Source: Capra hircus (lineage: Eukaryota > Chordata > Mammalia > Artiodactyla > Bovidae). Taken from it: a DNA stretch of 64,000 nt. The translations under genes were made by a program, and so were the position numbers. Under the pieces are notes generated by a model that saw nothing but the letters and a program-made list of their open reading frames with translations, searched no databases and was not told where the DNA came from. Below are positions 10,813 through 21,446 of the stretch, in pieces. The stretch covers positions 56,971,345 to 57,035,344 of the forward strand of contig NC_030822.1 in NCBI RefSeq assembly GCF_001704415.2, read 5' to 3'. Each line of letters opens with the position of its first letter. Position 1 is the stretch's first letter.

Positions 10813-11499
10813 ACTCACTCTGTATATCTTTGCCACCTCTTCTTAATATTTTCTACTTCTGTTAGGTCCATACCATTTCTGTCCTATATTGTGCCCATCT
10901 TTGCCTGAAATGTTCTCTTGGTATCTCTAATTTTCATTAAGAGACCTCTAGTCTTTCCCATTCTATTGTTTTCCTCTGTTTCTTTGCATTGATCACTGAG
11001 GAAGGCTTTCTTATCTCTCCTTGCTTTTCTTTGGAACTCTGCATTCAGATGGGTATATATTTCCTTTTCTCCTTTGCCTTTAGCTTCTCTTCTTTTCTCA
11101 GCTATTTGTAAGGCCTCCTCAGACAATTTGCATTTCTTTTTCTTGGGAATGGTCTTGATCCCTGCCTCCTGTACAATGTCACAAATCTCCAACCATAGTT
11201 CTTCAGGCATTCTATCAGATCTAATCTCTTGAATCTATTTGTCAGTTCCACTGTATAACCCTAAAGTATCTGATTTAGGTCATACCTGAACGGTCTAGTG
11301 GTTTTCCCTACCTTCCTCAATTTAAGTCTGAATGTGCCAATAAGGAGTTCATGATCTGAGCTACAGTCAGCTCCTGGTCTTGTTTTAGCTGACTGTATTC
11401 TTCATCTTTGGCTGCAAAGAATATAATCAATCTGATTTCAGCATTGACCACCTGGTGATGTCCATGTGTAGTCTTCTCTTATGTTGTTGGAAGAGGGTG

Positions 11500-11970
11500 T
11501 TTTCTATGACCAGTGTTTTCTAGTGGCAAAACTCTGTTAGCCTTTGCCCTGTTTCATTTTGTACTCCAAGGCCAAACTTGCCTGTTATTCCAGGTACCTC
11601 TTGACTTCCTACTTTTGCATTCCAGTCCCCTATAATGAAAAGGGCATCGGTTTTGGGTGTTAGTTCTAGAAGGTCTTGTAGGTCTTCATAGAAGCATTCA
11701 TATTTAGCTTCTTTAGCATTACCGGTTAGGGAATAGATTTGGATTACTGTGATTTTGAATGGTTTGCCTTGGAAACGAGCAGAGATCATTCTGTCGTTTT
11801 TGAGATTGCATCCAAGTACTGCATTTCAGACTTTTGTTGACTGTGATGGCTACTCCATTTCTTCTAAGGGATTCTTGTCCACAGTAGTAGATATAATGGT
11901 CATCTGAGTTAAATTCACCTATTACAGTCCATTTTAGTTCACTGATTTCTAAAATGTCGATGTTCACTCG
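11500..11970 (-). pseudogene. AP-endonuclease-like domain remnant of BovB
   Basis: Two overlapping minus-strand frames carry endonuclease blocks: SELKWT and GQESLRRNGVAI (about 11835-11940), and FIIGDWNAKVG (about 11610-11645). The GDWN motif is characteristic of the EEP nuclease that nicks the target in RTE LINEs. A frameshift near 11790 divides them, so no product is expected. Confidence 0.85.
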
Positions 11971-13283
11971 CCATTTCCCGTTTGAACACTTCCAGTTTGC
12001 CTTGATTCATGGACTTAACATTCCAGGTTCCTATGCAATATTGCTCTTAACAGCATCGGACTTTACTTCCATCACCAGTCACATCCACAACTGGGTGTTG
12101 CTTTTGCTTTTGCTCCATCTCTTCATTCCTTCTGGAGTTATTTCTCCACTGATCTCCAGTAGCATATTGGGCACCTACCAGCCTTGGGAGTTCATCTTTC
12201 AATGTCCTATCTTTTTGCCATTTCATATTGTTCATGGGGTTTTCAAGGCAACAACACTGAATTGGTTTGCCATTCACTTCTCCAGTGGACCACGTTTTGT
12301 CATAAATCTCCACCATGATCCATTCATCTTGGGTGGCCCTACAAGGCATGGCTCATAGTTTCATCGAGTTAGACAAGGCTGTGGTCCATGTGATCAAATT
12401 GGTTAGTTTTCCGTGATTGTGGTTTTCAGTCTGTTTGCCCTCTGTTGGATAAGGATAAGAGGCTTATGGAAGCTTCCAGATGGGAGGGACTGATTGAGGG
12501 GGAAACTGGGTCTTGTTCTGATGGGCAGGGCCATGCTCAGTAACTCTTTAATCCAATTTTCTGTTGATGGGCAGGGCTGTGTTCCCTCCCTGCTGTTTGC
12601 CCTGAGATCAAACTATGGCGGAGGTGATGAGGATAATGGCGACCTCCTCCAGAAGGTCCCAAGCATGCACTGCTGCATTCAGGGCCCCTGACCCTGCAGC
12701 AGGCCACCGCTGGCCCACGCCTCTGCTGGAGACTCCTGGACACTCATGGGCAAATCTGGGTCAGTCTCTTGTGCAGACACTGCTCCTTTCTCCTGGGTCC
12801 TGGTGCATGCAAGGCTTTGTTTATACCCTCCAAGGGTCTGTTTCCCCAGTCCTGTGTAAGTTCTGGTGGCTCTATGGTGGGGTTAATGGCAACCTCCTCC
12901 AAGAGGGTTATGCCATACCCAGGTCTGCTGCACCCAGAACCCCTGCTCCTGTGGCAGCCCGCTTGTGACCCATACCTGCACAGGAGATACTCAAACACAG
13001 TTCTGGCTGAGTCTCTGCAGGGTCTCTGGGTCCTGGTGCATACAAGGTTTATTTGAGCCTTCCAGGTATCTCTGGCAGGTGTGGGGTTTGAGTCTAAACA
13101 CTATTCTGACCCTCCAACTATCTTTCTGAGGCTTCTCCTTTGCCCCTGGATGGGGGGTATCTTTTTCTTTTTTTGGTGGTATCCAACATTCTCCTGTCAA
13201 CAGTTGTTTAGCAGCAAGTTGTAATTTTGAAGTTCTCTCAGGAGACGATGAGTGTACGTCCCTCCAATCCACTATCTTGATAC

Positions 13284-13487
13284 ATTTTATATAATCTTAT
13301 ATATATGTAAGTATTATATAATCTTATATTTATCCCTTTATCAATGCACAATGCTTTCTTCATCTTTTGTTATAGACTTTATTTTAAAATCTGTTTTCTC
13401 TCATATGAGAATTTCTGTACACTCTTTCTTGTTGATTTTATTTGCATAAAATCTTTTTCCAACCACTTACTTTCAGTCTATATTTTT
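13284..13487 (-). mobile_element. L1 LINE, internal segment
   Basis: Antisense L1 resumes after the BovB: 'atttatccctttatcaatgc' and 'tctcatatgagaatttctgtac' fit the N-terminal/internal region of old L1 elements. It ends at the TSD of the next SINE. Confidence 0.75.
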
Positions 13488-13675
13488 AGCTCTGAAGTGA
13501 AACTGAAAGTTTCTCAGTCATATCTGACTCTTTGCCAGCCCATGGATTGTAGCCAACCACCCTCCTCTGTTCATGGAATTCTTCAGGCCAGAATACTGGA
13601 GTGGGTAGCCATTCCCTTCTCCGGGGATCAAACCCAGGTCTCCTGCATTGCAGGTGGATTCTTTACCTTCTGAGC

Positions 13676-14056
13676 TGTTATGCACCGAGCCTGTATCTCC
13701 GAACCGATTGAAAGAAAGCAAGTCCTCCACAGTAATGCAAAAAGGCAGGAAGGGAGTTTATTTCTAGCGCGCTAGGGTCTGAGTCTCATCCGACACAGCA
13801 GAATCCGACAGGGACCCCGAACAAAGGGATATGGCGGTTTATATACAGTCAGTTCTTTGTCTCACTTACAGGAGTAGCTGGCGTTACATGATTGGCTAGA
13901 CAGGATGAGCGCATGTCCTGTCTCTTTCTGGTTGGTGTGTATGGGAAGTCTTCCTAATTTGGTCAAGGAATGCTGTTTTTTCTTCCCAGCTAACAGGAAA
14001 CATGACTCAGGTCCCTGGTGCTATGCACCTCACTGAGCCGTCCGGCCTGACTGACA
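13676..14056 (-). mobile_element. Solo LTR of an endogenous retrovirus (class I-like), 381 bp
   Basis: Begins TG ('tgttatgcaccgag') and ends CA ('ctgactgaca') on the plus strand, and is bracketed by a 5-bp TSD 'tgagc' (13671-13675, 14057-14061). Regulatory marks read on the minus strand: CCAAT box (plus-strand 'attgg' 13891-13895), TATATAAA-type TATA box (13838-13845) and AATAAA polyadenylation signal (13757-13762), in that order. This gives U3-R-U5 orientation to the left. No gag, pol or env sequence is adjacent, so it is a solo LTR left by recombination. The class I (gammaretrovirus-like) call rests on layout only. Confidence 0.9.
13838..13845 (-). promoter_or_regulatory. LTR TATA box
   Basis: Reads TATATAAA on the minus strand, about 45 bases downstream of an inverted CCAAT and about 75 bases upstream of the AATAAA at 13757-13762. 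Such LTRs can act as promoters, but whether this one does is unknown. Confidence 0.65.
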
Positions 14057-14103
14057 TGAGCCACCAGGGAAGCCCTGGAGGCTAGCAAGGAAGCTCTGAA
14101 GTG

Positions 14104-15880
14104 GGTCTCTTATAAACAGTATATAAATGGACCTTGTTTTTTTATCCAATCAGCCACCGTGTATCTTTTGATTAGAATTTCTATTCCATTGACATTTAAA
14201 GCACTTATTGAAAGGTATACACTTCTTGTCATTTTGCTATTTGTGTTTTGGTTGTTTCTGTAGTACTTGTCTGTTCTTCTTTTAGCTTTTCCTCTTGCGT
14301 TTTGATGACTTTCTTCAGTGATATGCATATTTTACTTTCTTTCTAGTGTTTGTGTATCTGTTACAAGTTTTTGATTTGTGATTAGCATGAGATTCATATA
14401 TGTCGACTTATATTCCCTTGTTTTAAATGGATAGTCAATTTCAAACACATTCTAAACAATCTACATTTTTTTACTCCTCTCCCCCATGTTTTGTGCTTTT
14501 GATGTCACAGTTTGCATCTTCATGTTTGTCCCTTAATGTTTACTGTACTTAACAGTTGATCTTATAGTTTTTGTCATTTATGTTTTTGTAGTAGCTTATT
14601 AAAGTGCTTGGCCCACAGCCTTTATTGTATATCGGCCTTTATTATTGGGATTTTCCCTTTCCTATAGATTCTCACTTCTTATTGTAACCTTTTCTTTTGC
14701 ACTTACAGAAGGTCCTTTAACATTTCTTTTAGGGTAGGTTTAGTCTTTTAGTTTTTGCTTGTCTGAGAAATTATTTATCTCTCCTTTAATTCTAAATATT
14801 AATAATAATCTTCCTGGATAGGGTATCCTAGGTTGCAGATTCCTCCCTTTCAGCACTTTGAATACATCATGCGACTCCCTTCTTGCTTGTGAAGTTTCTG
14901 TAGAGAAATCAATTGATAATTCTATGGGGATTCTCTCATACATGACTTCTTTTTCCTCTTGTTGACTTTAGAATTCTTTAACTTTTGCTTTTTTACTTAT
15001 ATCCTGTTGTGGGTTTGTTTAGACTCATGTTGGATTCCTCAGTGGTTCCTGAAACTGAATTTTCTTTGCTTTCCTAGGTTGGGAAAGTTTTCAGTTATTG
15101 CTGTATCAGATATGTTACAGAGGCCTCTTAAGATATCTTCAACTTTTAAATTCTTTTTTCTGTTTGGCTTCTGTGATTTCTACTGCTCTGTCTCACTTAC
15201 TCTGTCCTCTGTACCATCTAATCTACTGTTGATTCCTTCTGGTGCATTTTTCATTTCAGTTATAGTGTTCTTCAGTTCTGTTGTGTTCTTCTTTATATTC
15301 TCTAACTCTGTTAAAATTCTCCATCTGTCCATCCATTCTTCTCCCTAGTTCTTTGAGTGTCTTTATGGTGATTACCTTGAACTCTCTTTTAGGTGGGTTG
15401 TTTAATCTCTGCTCCACTGAATTCATCTTACAGAGTTTGGCCTTATTTCTTCATTAGGAACACATTCTCCTGTCACCTCATTTTGCTGTTTTTATTTCTG
15501 TATATTTGGTAAGTGGATTGCATTTCCCAGCCTCGGAAAAGTGGCCTCTTGTAGGAGAAGGCCTATGTGTCTCAGCAGCACACTCGCATCTGGTCCCCAG
15601 AGCCACATACCCTAGGGTTTCCCCCTACGTGGGCTGTGTGAGTGGTTTTAATTATCTTCCTGACTTGGGATTATCCATCCTGGGGTATGTGTCTCTACTA
15701 CACTGTATCTATATTCCTCCTGTTTTGTTATGGGTTCTTTTTTCTATCTTAAGTTGTAGAAAATCTTTTCTGCTAGTCTTAAGTCTTTCTCATTAATAGT
15801 TGCTCTGCAAATAGTTGTAATTTTGGAGCACCTATAAGGAAGTGAGTTAAGTGTCTTCCTCCTCCACCATCTTGGTGACT
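14104..15880 (-). mobile_element. L1 LINE 5' part (ORF1/5' UTR region)
   Basis: Antisense continuation of the L1: 'gggtctcttataaacagtat', 'ttttatccaatcagccaccg', 'tctgtagagaaatcaattga' and, near the end, 'ctccaccatcttggtgact', typical of antisense old L1 5' regions. It stops at 15880, immediately before the right half of the hAT element. With the other segments this totals about 5.9 kb, close to a complete L1. Confidence 0.8.
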
Positions 15881-16048
15881 CCTCTCTACCTGCTTTTATA
15901 AATAAAGTTTTATTGGGACTCAGCCACACTCATTTGATCTATGGCAGACATGAAAGGTGGTGACAGAGATTATATAGCTCACAAAACTAAGAATTTTGAC
16001 AGTTTGGTTCTTTACAGAAAAGAGAAAAAAATTCTGCCAACTCCTTCC
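15881..16048 (+). mobile_element. hAT-like DNA transposon, right part of the split copy
   Basis: Starts 'cctctctacctgcttttata', then 'aataaagttttattgggact' and a 'ctttacagaaaag' block, ending near 'ctgccaactcctt', a decayed terminal inverted repeat. It matches in order the reverse complement of the uninterrupted copy at 29917-30130. The 'cctctct' repeats at 2813-2819 and 15881-15887 are the likely L1 TSD. Confidence 0.75.
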
Positions 16049-16439
16049 CTAGATAGAAGAATACAGCAGAAAGGACTTTAGAAAGGACTCAAAGTAGAAA
16101 CACAACAATGTTGAGACTGGTGTAACCCAGGCCCCTCTGTAGTTTAGCTCAACACAATGTTTTCTGTTCTCAAAGCTTCCCCCTAGCAGTAGAGTTTGCA
16201 GGCCTTCTCCTAAAGTTGCTCTGGGTCTCCTGGCACAGGGCCATTGACTAGTAGAGGTGTACTCAGGAGAAAAGTGGACAGAAATAGGGACACACAGAGG
16301 GCAGGGACTTGGGAGGCTGGTCCTTGGGTTCCTGGGCAAATAACTCTTGGATTTTTTTTTTTTCTGTGTCTCCTTATGGAATATTAAATGGATCATCCCA
16401 GACTTTTCACAAAAGTCTCTTATAGGTCAGAAGAGGGAC
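16049..16439. other. No gene recognised
   Basis: Mixed-composition unique sequence. A 115-codon minus-strand frame here has no recognisable domain and a low-complexity lysine run, and I treat it as chance. Confidence 0.5.
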
Positions 16440-16670
16440 TGAGCAAGAGAAAATGTGTTAGTTGCTCAGTCGTGTCTGACTCTTTGTGACCCCATGGACT
16501 GTAGCCCACCAGACTCCTCTGTCCATGCAATTCTCCAGGCAGGAATACTGGGGTAGGTTGTCATTTCCTTCTCCAAGGGATCTTTCCAACCCAGGGTTCG
16601 AACCTGGGTCTCCTGCATTGCAGGCAGATTCTTTACCCTCTGAGCCACCAGGGAAGCTGAGTGAGAGAAA
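16440..16670 (-). mobile_element. Bov-tA SINE with 13-bp TSD
   Basis: Body 16453-16657, antisense. The pol III B box of the tRNA-Glu-derived head is well preserved as 'ggttcgaacc' at 16595-16604. Flanks 'tgagcaagagaaa' (16440-16452) and 'tgagtgagagaaa' (16658-16670) differ at two bases. Confidence 0.93.
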
Positions 16671-17815
16671 CAGCATGGATCAACAAGCAAAAACTTCCTT
16701 ACTCCTAACAAGAGAGCTTATTTGTATTTTTAACAAATACTTGTTTTGTACATAGACTGTAAAGGAAATAACAGAAAATGGTGTCTGCCCCCCATCTCCC
16801 ACAGGAGCCCTTAGCCTAAGAGAAGAATCAACACAAACTCACAAGGAACAGATAAGTAAGAAGAGAAGGAAGAATGTGATAAAAGTGTCAAAGTGATAGA
16901 GACAGATGGTAAGTGTGATGGGAGGAATTTATAGAAGAAGGAGATGGATGTGAGTTAGCATAGAGCTGTTTGGGAAACTCCTTGGAGAAAATGGCATTGC
17001 ATCTGGTCTTGAGGTACCTGGGTCACATTTGGATTTGGAAAGTGGAAATGAAACACATTCACAATGGAAAAAAAAAAAAGAATGGTCAAAGCATGGCATT
17101 GCAATTATGAATAACAGTTCAGAAAATAAACTAATATCATTGGGAAGTTAGGCAGCTACATTGTACATGCAAAGTACACAAAACTGCAGAGAGACCATCA
17201 TAAGCAAGATAGAGTCTTTCTGGGTATGTAAGAGAAGTTCACAATTAGACAAATACACATGCAGTGAAAAGCAATGATAGACAACAAAATGTATGGTAAA
17301 TGTCAAATGTGTAGTTTGAACAGTAACTACCATGATCAGGTCATTCCTGATGGAGATGGTCAAGGCTCTCTGATGGAATAATTAAAGAAAAGTCAGATGA
17401 CCTTTGATAGGACATTCCCTGATTGCTGATTATTACTTTTTGCAACCACTCAAAGGTGAAAAGGGAGGTTATTACTCTTGATGTTTACATCCTTGGAAAC
17501 ATAGACCTTGCTTTTCAGTTCTTGCCAGAGTCCTTTCTCATTAGAGCTATTTTGGTTAAACCATAGAGTCTATTCCAAATTCAAGGATGGACTAGAATGC
17601 TGCCTTGTACTCAGTTTAAGATTGTTTTTATTTGGATTATTCCCAAAGCAGCAAAGTAGTGCAAATAATAAAAATAAGTGCAAAGATAAATGCACATAGC
17701 TCTGTATTATTACCCTTGATTGTAAATATGTGTACCCAAAGTACAGTTGAACTAACCACACACCAGAGTGAGATGTACTCCAGGCTGAAGAAAAACAGGG
17801 TTATGAACTCATTGT
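16671..17815. other. No gene recognised; unique AT-rich sequence
   Basis: About 1.1 kb with A-runs (12 A at about 17067) and no exon-like frame. Open frames of 60-77 codons lack any domain. Nothing else is seen. Confidence 0.5.
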
Positions 17816-18765
17816 CTTCTTTTTTTTTTTTTAACTTTTTATTTTTACTTTATTTTACTTTATAATACTGTATTGGTTTTGCCATACATTGACATGAATC
17901 CACTACGGGTGTACATGCGATCCCAAACATGAACCCCCCTCCCACCTCCCTCCCCACAACATCCCTCTGGGTCATCCCCATGCACCAGCCCCAAGCATGC
18001 TGTATCCTGCATCTGGCCTAGACTGGTGATTTGATTCTTACATGATAGTATACATGTTTCAATGCCATTCTCCCAAATCATCCCACCCTCTCCCTCTCCC
18101 TCTGAGTCCAAAAGTCTGCTATACACATCTGTGTCTTTTTTGCTGTCTTGCATACAAGGGTCATCATTGCCATCTTTCTAAATTCCATATATATGTGTTA
18201 GTATACTGTATTGGTGTTTTTCTTTCTGGCTTACTTCACTCTGTATAATTGGCTCCAGTTTCATCCATCTCATCAGAACTGATTCAAATGTATTCTTTTT
18301 AACGGCTGAGTAATACTCCATTGTGTATATGTACCAAAGCCTTCTGATCCATTCATCTGCTGATGGACATCTAGGTTATTTCCATGTCCTGGCTATTATA
18401 AACAGTGCTGCGATGAACATTGGGGTACATGTGTCTCTTTCAATTCTGGCTTCCTCGGTGTGTATGCCCAGCAGTGGGATTGCTGGGTCATATGGCAGTT
18501 CTATTTGCAATTTTTTAAGGAATCTCCGCACTGTTTTCCATAGTGGTTGTACTAGTTTGCATTCCCACCAACAGTGTAGGAGGGTTCCCTTTTCTCCACA
18601 CCCTCTCCAGCATTTATTGCTTGCAGATTTTTGGATCGCAGACATTCTGACTGGTGTGAAGTGGTACCTCATTGTGGTTTTGATTTGCATTTCTCTAACA
18701 ATGAGTGATGTTGAGCATCTTTTCATGTGTTTGTTAGCCATCCATACATCTTCTTTAGCCACAGC
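17816..18765 (-). mobile_element. Young ruminant L1, 5'-truncated 3' end
   Basis: A poly-T run (17820-17832) marks the antisense poly(A) tail, followed by a 3' UTR rich in 'cccacctccctcccc' and the ORF2 C terminus. A 128-codon minus-strand frame (18376-18762) is intact over this stretch and carries the conserved L1 tail block WKTVRRFLKKLQIELPYDPA and GTLLHCWWEC. Low decay and a clear tail mark it as a recent bovine-type L1. Its truncation point is near 18765. TSDs are not resolved by eye. Confidence 0.93.
18376..18762 (-). pseudogene. L1 ORF2 C-terminal fragment, 128 codons
   Basis: Encodes only the C-terminal region of L1 ORF2p, including the cysteine-rich WWEC segment (around residue 70) and the KLQIELPYDPAIPLLGI block. 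There is no endonuclease or RT domain because the element is truncated, so it is an inert remnant. Confidence 0.85.
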
Positions 18766-19214
18766 CAGAGCATCGTCATCAGAGTATGAATACTATTTAT
18801 TTTACTAAGAGAACTATGTCTCCCAGACTTAAGGATCAGAATCTGGAACTTGATACTCACTCTAAACCAATCCTAGAATCATTCGTTTCCCCCTTACATG
18901 CACCTGCACTTCAAAGTGTGAGAATTTTTCGTTTATGACCACTTTGGTTTTCCAGTGGCGTTGCCTAACCATGGCCTATTATATAAACTACCATCACACT
19001 CGTTCTACTCTTTAGAAGTAAGAAGCCATGCCAATGTGAAAATTCTCTAAATGTAAACCACATATGGAGAACAGGGTTGAGAATATGACAGGTAAAGAGT
19101 TACAGCTTTGTCCTACTTGGAAGATGTCTCCATAGGGAGTTCCTCAATTCTGGGTTGCTTTTGCTCAGTAATCTCTGTTGGACACTGAGATTTGACACTG
19201 TTGATTTTTACTTC
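18766..19214. other. No gene recognised
   Basis: Unique sequence between the L1 and the LTR-like repeat. No frame or motif is supported. Confidence 0.45.
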
Positions 19215-19735
19215 TCCAGATAATGACAGGTTCTATTTTTCAAAGATGCTGCCACAATGCTCTCCCATCCCACATCCCCTTTTTCATGGAGACTTTGCAA
19301 TTACCCTCACCAAGAGGTAACCAAGAGATTGCAGTCGAAGTGGTGTTTTGTTACTTCCGAGATGAAGTCAGAAAAAGCCATGCAGTGCCCTCCTGGTTCT
19401 CTTGGAAAGTTCATTCTGCGGACACTTCTCTTGATACCCAGCTGCCATGCTATGAGAAACCCTAGCTACATGGAAAGGCCATGTGCTGATGTTTAAGTCG
19501 ACAGTGACAGCTGAGCCCAGCATTCAAGCCAGCCACCCATATGTCAGTCATGATGCTCAGAGATGTTTTGGTCATCCTAGCTTTGGGGTCTTCCTACTTG
19601 AGGACCCAGACATAGAGGAGCAGGAACTGCTTCTGTTCAAATTTCTGACTCACAGAATCTGTTAAAATAAAATGTTACTGTTTTATACCACTAAGTTTGG
19701 GGTGGTTTGTTACACAGCAAGAATAACTGGAACAT
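19215..19735 (+). mobile_element. MaLR-type (MLT1-like) LTR, decayed
   Basis: The 3' half has the recognisable order: 'gccatgctatgagaaa', 'ggaaaggccatgtgctgatg', 'tataccactaagtttggggt', 'ttgttacacagcaagaataa', ending 'actggaac'. This is the usual end of MLT1-type ERVL-MaLR LTRs. The 5' boundary is uncertain. No internal retroviral sequence accompanies it. Confidence 0.7.
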
Positions 19736-19837
19736 TGCCCCAACCATGGGTTTCGGTTAAAATTAAAATCCCTTTGCTGCCTCCCTTTTCACATTTGTCC
19801 AAAGTCTAGTTTATTCTCATTTAATCTTTCCAATTTC

Positions 19838-20062
19838 TTCCCAGGTGACTCAATGGTAAAAAAAAAAAAAAAAAAAAAAAAAATTTGCCTGTCAATGGAG
19901 AGACTCAGGAGATATGGATTCAGTCCCTGAGTTGGGAAGATCCCCTGGAGAACAGAATGGCTACCCACTCCAGTATTCTTGCCTGGAGAATCCCATGGAC
20001 AGAGGAGCCTGGTGAGCTACAGTCCATGGGGTCACAAAGACTCAGACATAACTGAGCGACTG
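19838..20062 (+). mobile_element. Bov-tA SINE with an internal poly(A) expansion
   Basis: Sense Bov-tA: 'cccaggtgactcaatggtaa' (tRNA-like head), then a run of A, then 'aatttgcctgtcaatg', 'ggattcagtccctgagttgg' and the BovA part ending 'cataactgagcgactgaaca'. The B-box region reads 'ggattcagtcc', so the promoter is degraded. Confidence 0.92.
19858..19883 (+). repeat. (A)26 homopolymer inside the SINE head
   Basis: Twenty-six consecutive A between the A-box and B-box parts of the tRNA-like head, where ordinary copies have only 'taaagaatc'. It is an expansion of the short native A-run, not a SINE tail. Confidence 0.9.
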
Positions 20063-20661
20063 AACATGCATACAACTTTCCTTAGATATCTTAATGAATT
20101 CTTTCTAGATTCTTCACTTTCCCAGCAGTAGAATTTTGTGTTTTCACCCAACATTAAGTTCTCATTCACTGATGAAAAACTGCTAGAAAACTTAGTTTTT
20201 TAAAAAAATCTTGGTATAGTCCAGTTTGCTCTGTTCCTACTAGACCTGCTAGGAATGCTCTTTATGCTTCTAGGGGCATGCCATAAGAATATATGTAACT
20301 TGGAATGTGTTCAACAGAGTGTGACAAAAATGTTTAAGGACTTTAAATTTCGTTATGTGACGACTAAAAACGTAAGGTTAGCTTAGGGTGGACTAAAATA
20401 TAGTAAACTTTTGGGGAGGTGGGGATGGAATGGTGATTTTGGAACTCACTATTATTAGATGTGAGCACATACGGAGAGCAATGAATATTATTTATTGAGC
20501 TCTGAGGGCAAAACCATGACCAGTGGATACAATGACAGACACATTTCAACTCTGTTTACAGACCTTTCTAGCACAAGAAATGTCTAACAATAAAATGGAC
20601 AGTTGTAAGAAGCAGTGAATTTCCCATCATTGTAGGTTTTAAAGCAATGAATAGATGTCTG
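20063..20661. other. No gene recognised
   Basis: Unique sequence. The minus-strand 61-codon frame near 20364-20549 has no domain. Nothing else is seen. Confidence 0.45.
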
Positions 20662-20961
20662 CTTGTAAGACTGCTGCTGCTGCTGCTGCTGAGTTGCTTC
20701 AGTTGTGTCCGACTCTGTGCAACCCCATAGACGGCAGCCCACCAGGCTCCCCCTTCCTGGGATTCTCCAGGCAAGAACACTGGAGTGGGTTGCCATTTCC
20801 TTCTCCAATGTATGAAAGTGAAAAGTGAAAGTGAAGTTGCTCAGTCATGCCTGACTCTTAGCGACCCCATGGACTGCAACCCACCAGGCTCCTCCGTCCA
20901 TGGGATTTTCCAGACAAGAGTACTAGAGTGGGGTGCCATTGCCTTCTCCACTTGTAAGACT
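20662..20961 (-). mobile_element. BOV-A2 SINE with 11-bp TSD and CTG tail
   Basis: Body 20673-20950: two BovA monomers in antisense joined by the 'gaaagtgaaaagtgaaagtg' linker, and a (ctg)n tail. Perfect direct repeats 'cttgtaagact' lie at 20662-20672 and 20951-20961, giving exact boundaries. Confidence 0.95.
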
Positions 20962-21446
20962 AGTGTGGAGAAAATTCATGTTTTGAAGAGGGGGAAGTGG
21001 AGGGTAGGGGATATGAGAAGAGATGACCTTTATGGTCTCCCCTAAACCCAGGATTCTATGAATATTTTATTTTAGGTTCATGGGAAAATGGCAACATATA
21101 TTTATAGAGTTATTGACATTAATAGCCATTTCTGCCAGAAGCATGAACCTTTGTAAACCAGTCAAGCTTTGTGGTGAGTAAACTGGTCAATTCAGTGGAG
21201 GGGACCCATGAATTAGGATGAAGGCAGCAGAAGGTAATTAAGTGAGATGTGAATTAGTAGGAGGATTGCCAAATGTTGCTAAATCAGATTTTGATTGGAA
21301 GATGAGAAGAAAGTGATCCTTTGGTGTAGTTTGAAATATGGAAATACGGTGGAATTGGGGAGGGACCTGTGAATCAACAAAGCTACTCTGCCCAGAAGGC
21401 TTACCAGGTCTTACTTGGAGTAACTGTATCCTTAAGCTCATTAAGG
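20962..21446. other. No gene recognised
   Basis: Unique sequence with no supported frame, repeat or regulatory motif. Confidence 0.45.

Larger units (their letters stand above)
9364..13319 (-). mobile_element. Essentially full-length BovB LINE with 11-bp TSD
   Basis: The body 9375-13283 is about 3.8 kb once the nested BovA (10690-10812) is removed, which is the usual full length of BovB. In antisense order it has the 3' tail (9375), C-terminal region, reverse transcriptase (about 10000-10650), linker, AP-type endonuclease (about 11500-11970), a GC-richer 5' region (12500-13100), and the 5' end near 13283, whose sense reading starts 'ggattggagggacgtacac'. Direct repeats 'aagtattatat' occur at 9364-9374 and 13309-13319; the latter leaves about 25 extra AT-rich bases next to the 5' end. 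The copy is riddled with stops and frameshifts. Confidence 0.93.
13488..14103 (-). mobile_element. Bov-tA SINE with 12-bp TSD, itself split by a solo LTR
   Basis: Perfect direct repeats 'agctctgaagtg' lie at 13488-13499 and 14092-14103. Between them is an antisense Bov-tA whose tRNA head is cut: 'ttctttaccttctgagc' (to 13675) resumes as 'tgagccaccagggaagcc' (14057 on). Removing the LTR and one TSD copy restores an ordinary SINE end. Confidence 0.95.

Noticed and set aside
13676..14056. Provirus with coding genes next to the LTR
   Set aside because: Both sides of the LTR are the two halves of one SINE, with no gag, pol or env sequence. It is a solo LTR.
16595..16604. tRNA gene suggested by a perfect B box
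   Set aside because: It is the tRNA-Glu-derived head of a Bov-tA SINE. The body continues into BovA sequence and no cloverleaf is complete.
20669..20692. CTG triplet repeat as a disease-type expansion locus
   Set aside because: It is the ordinary short (agc)n tail of a BOV-A2 SINE. The same feature is at 51120 and 60718.
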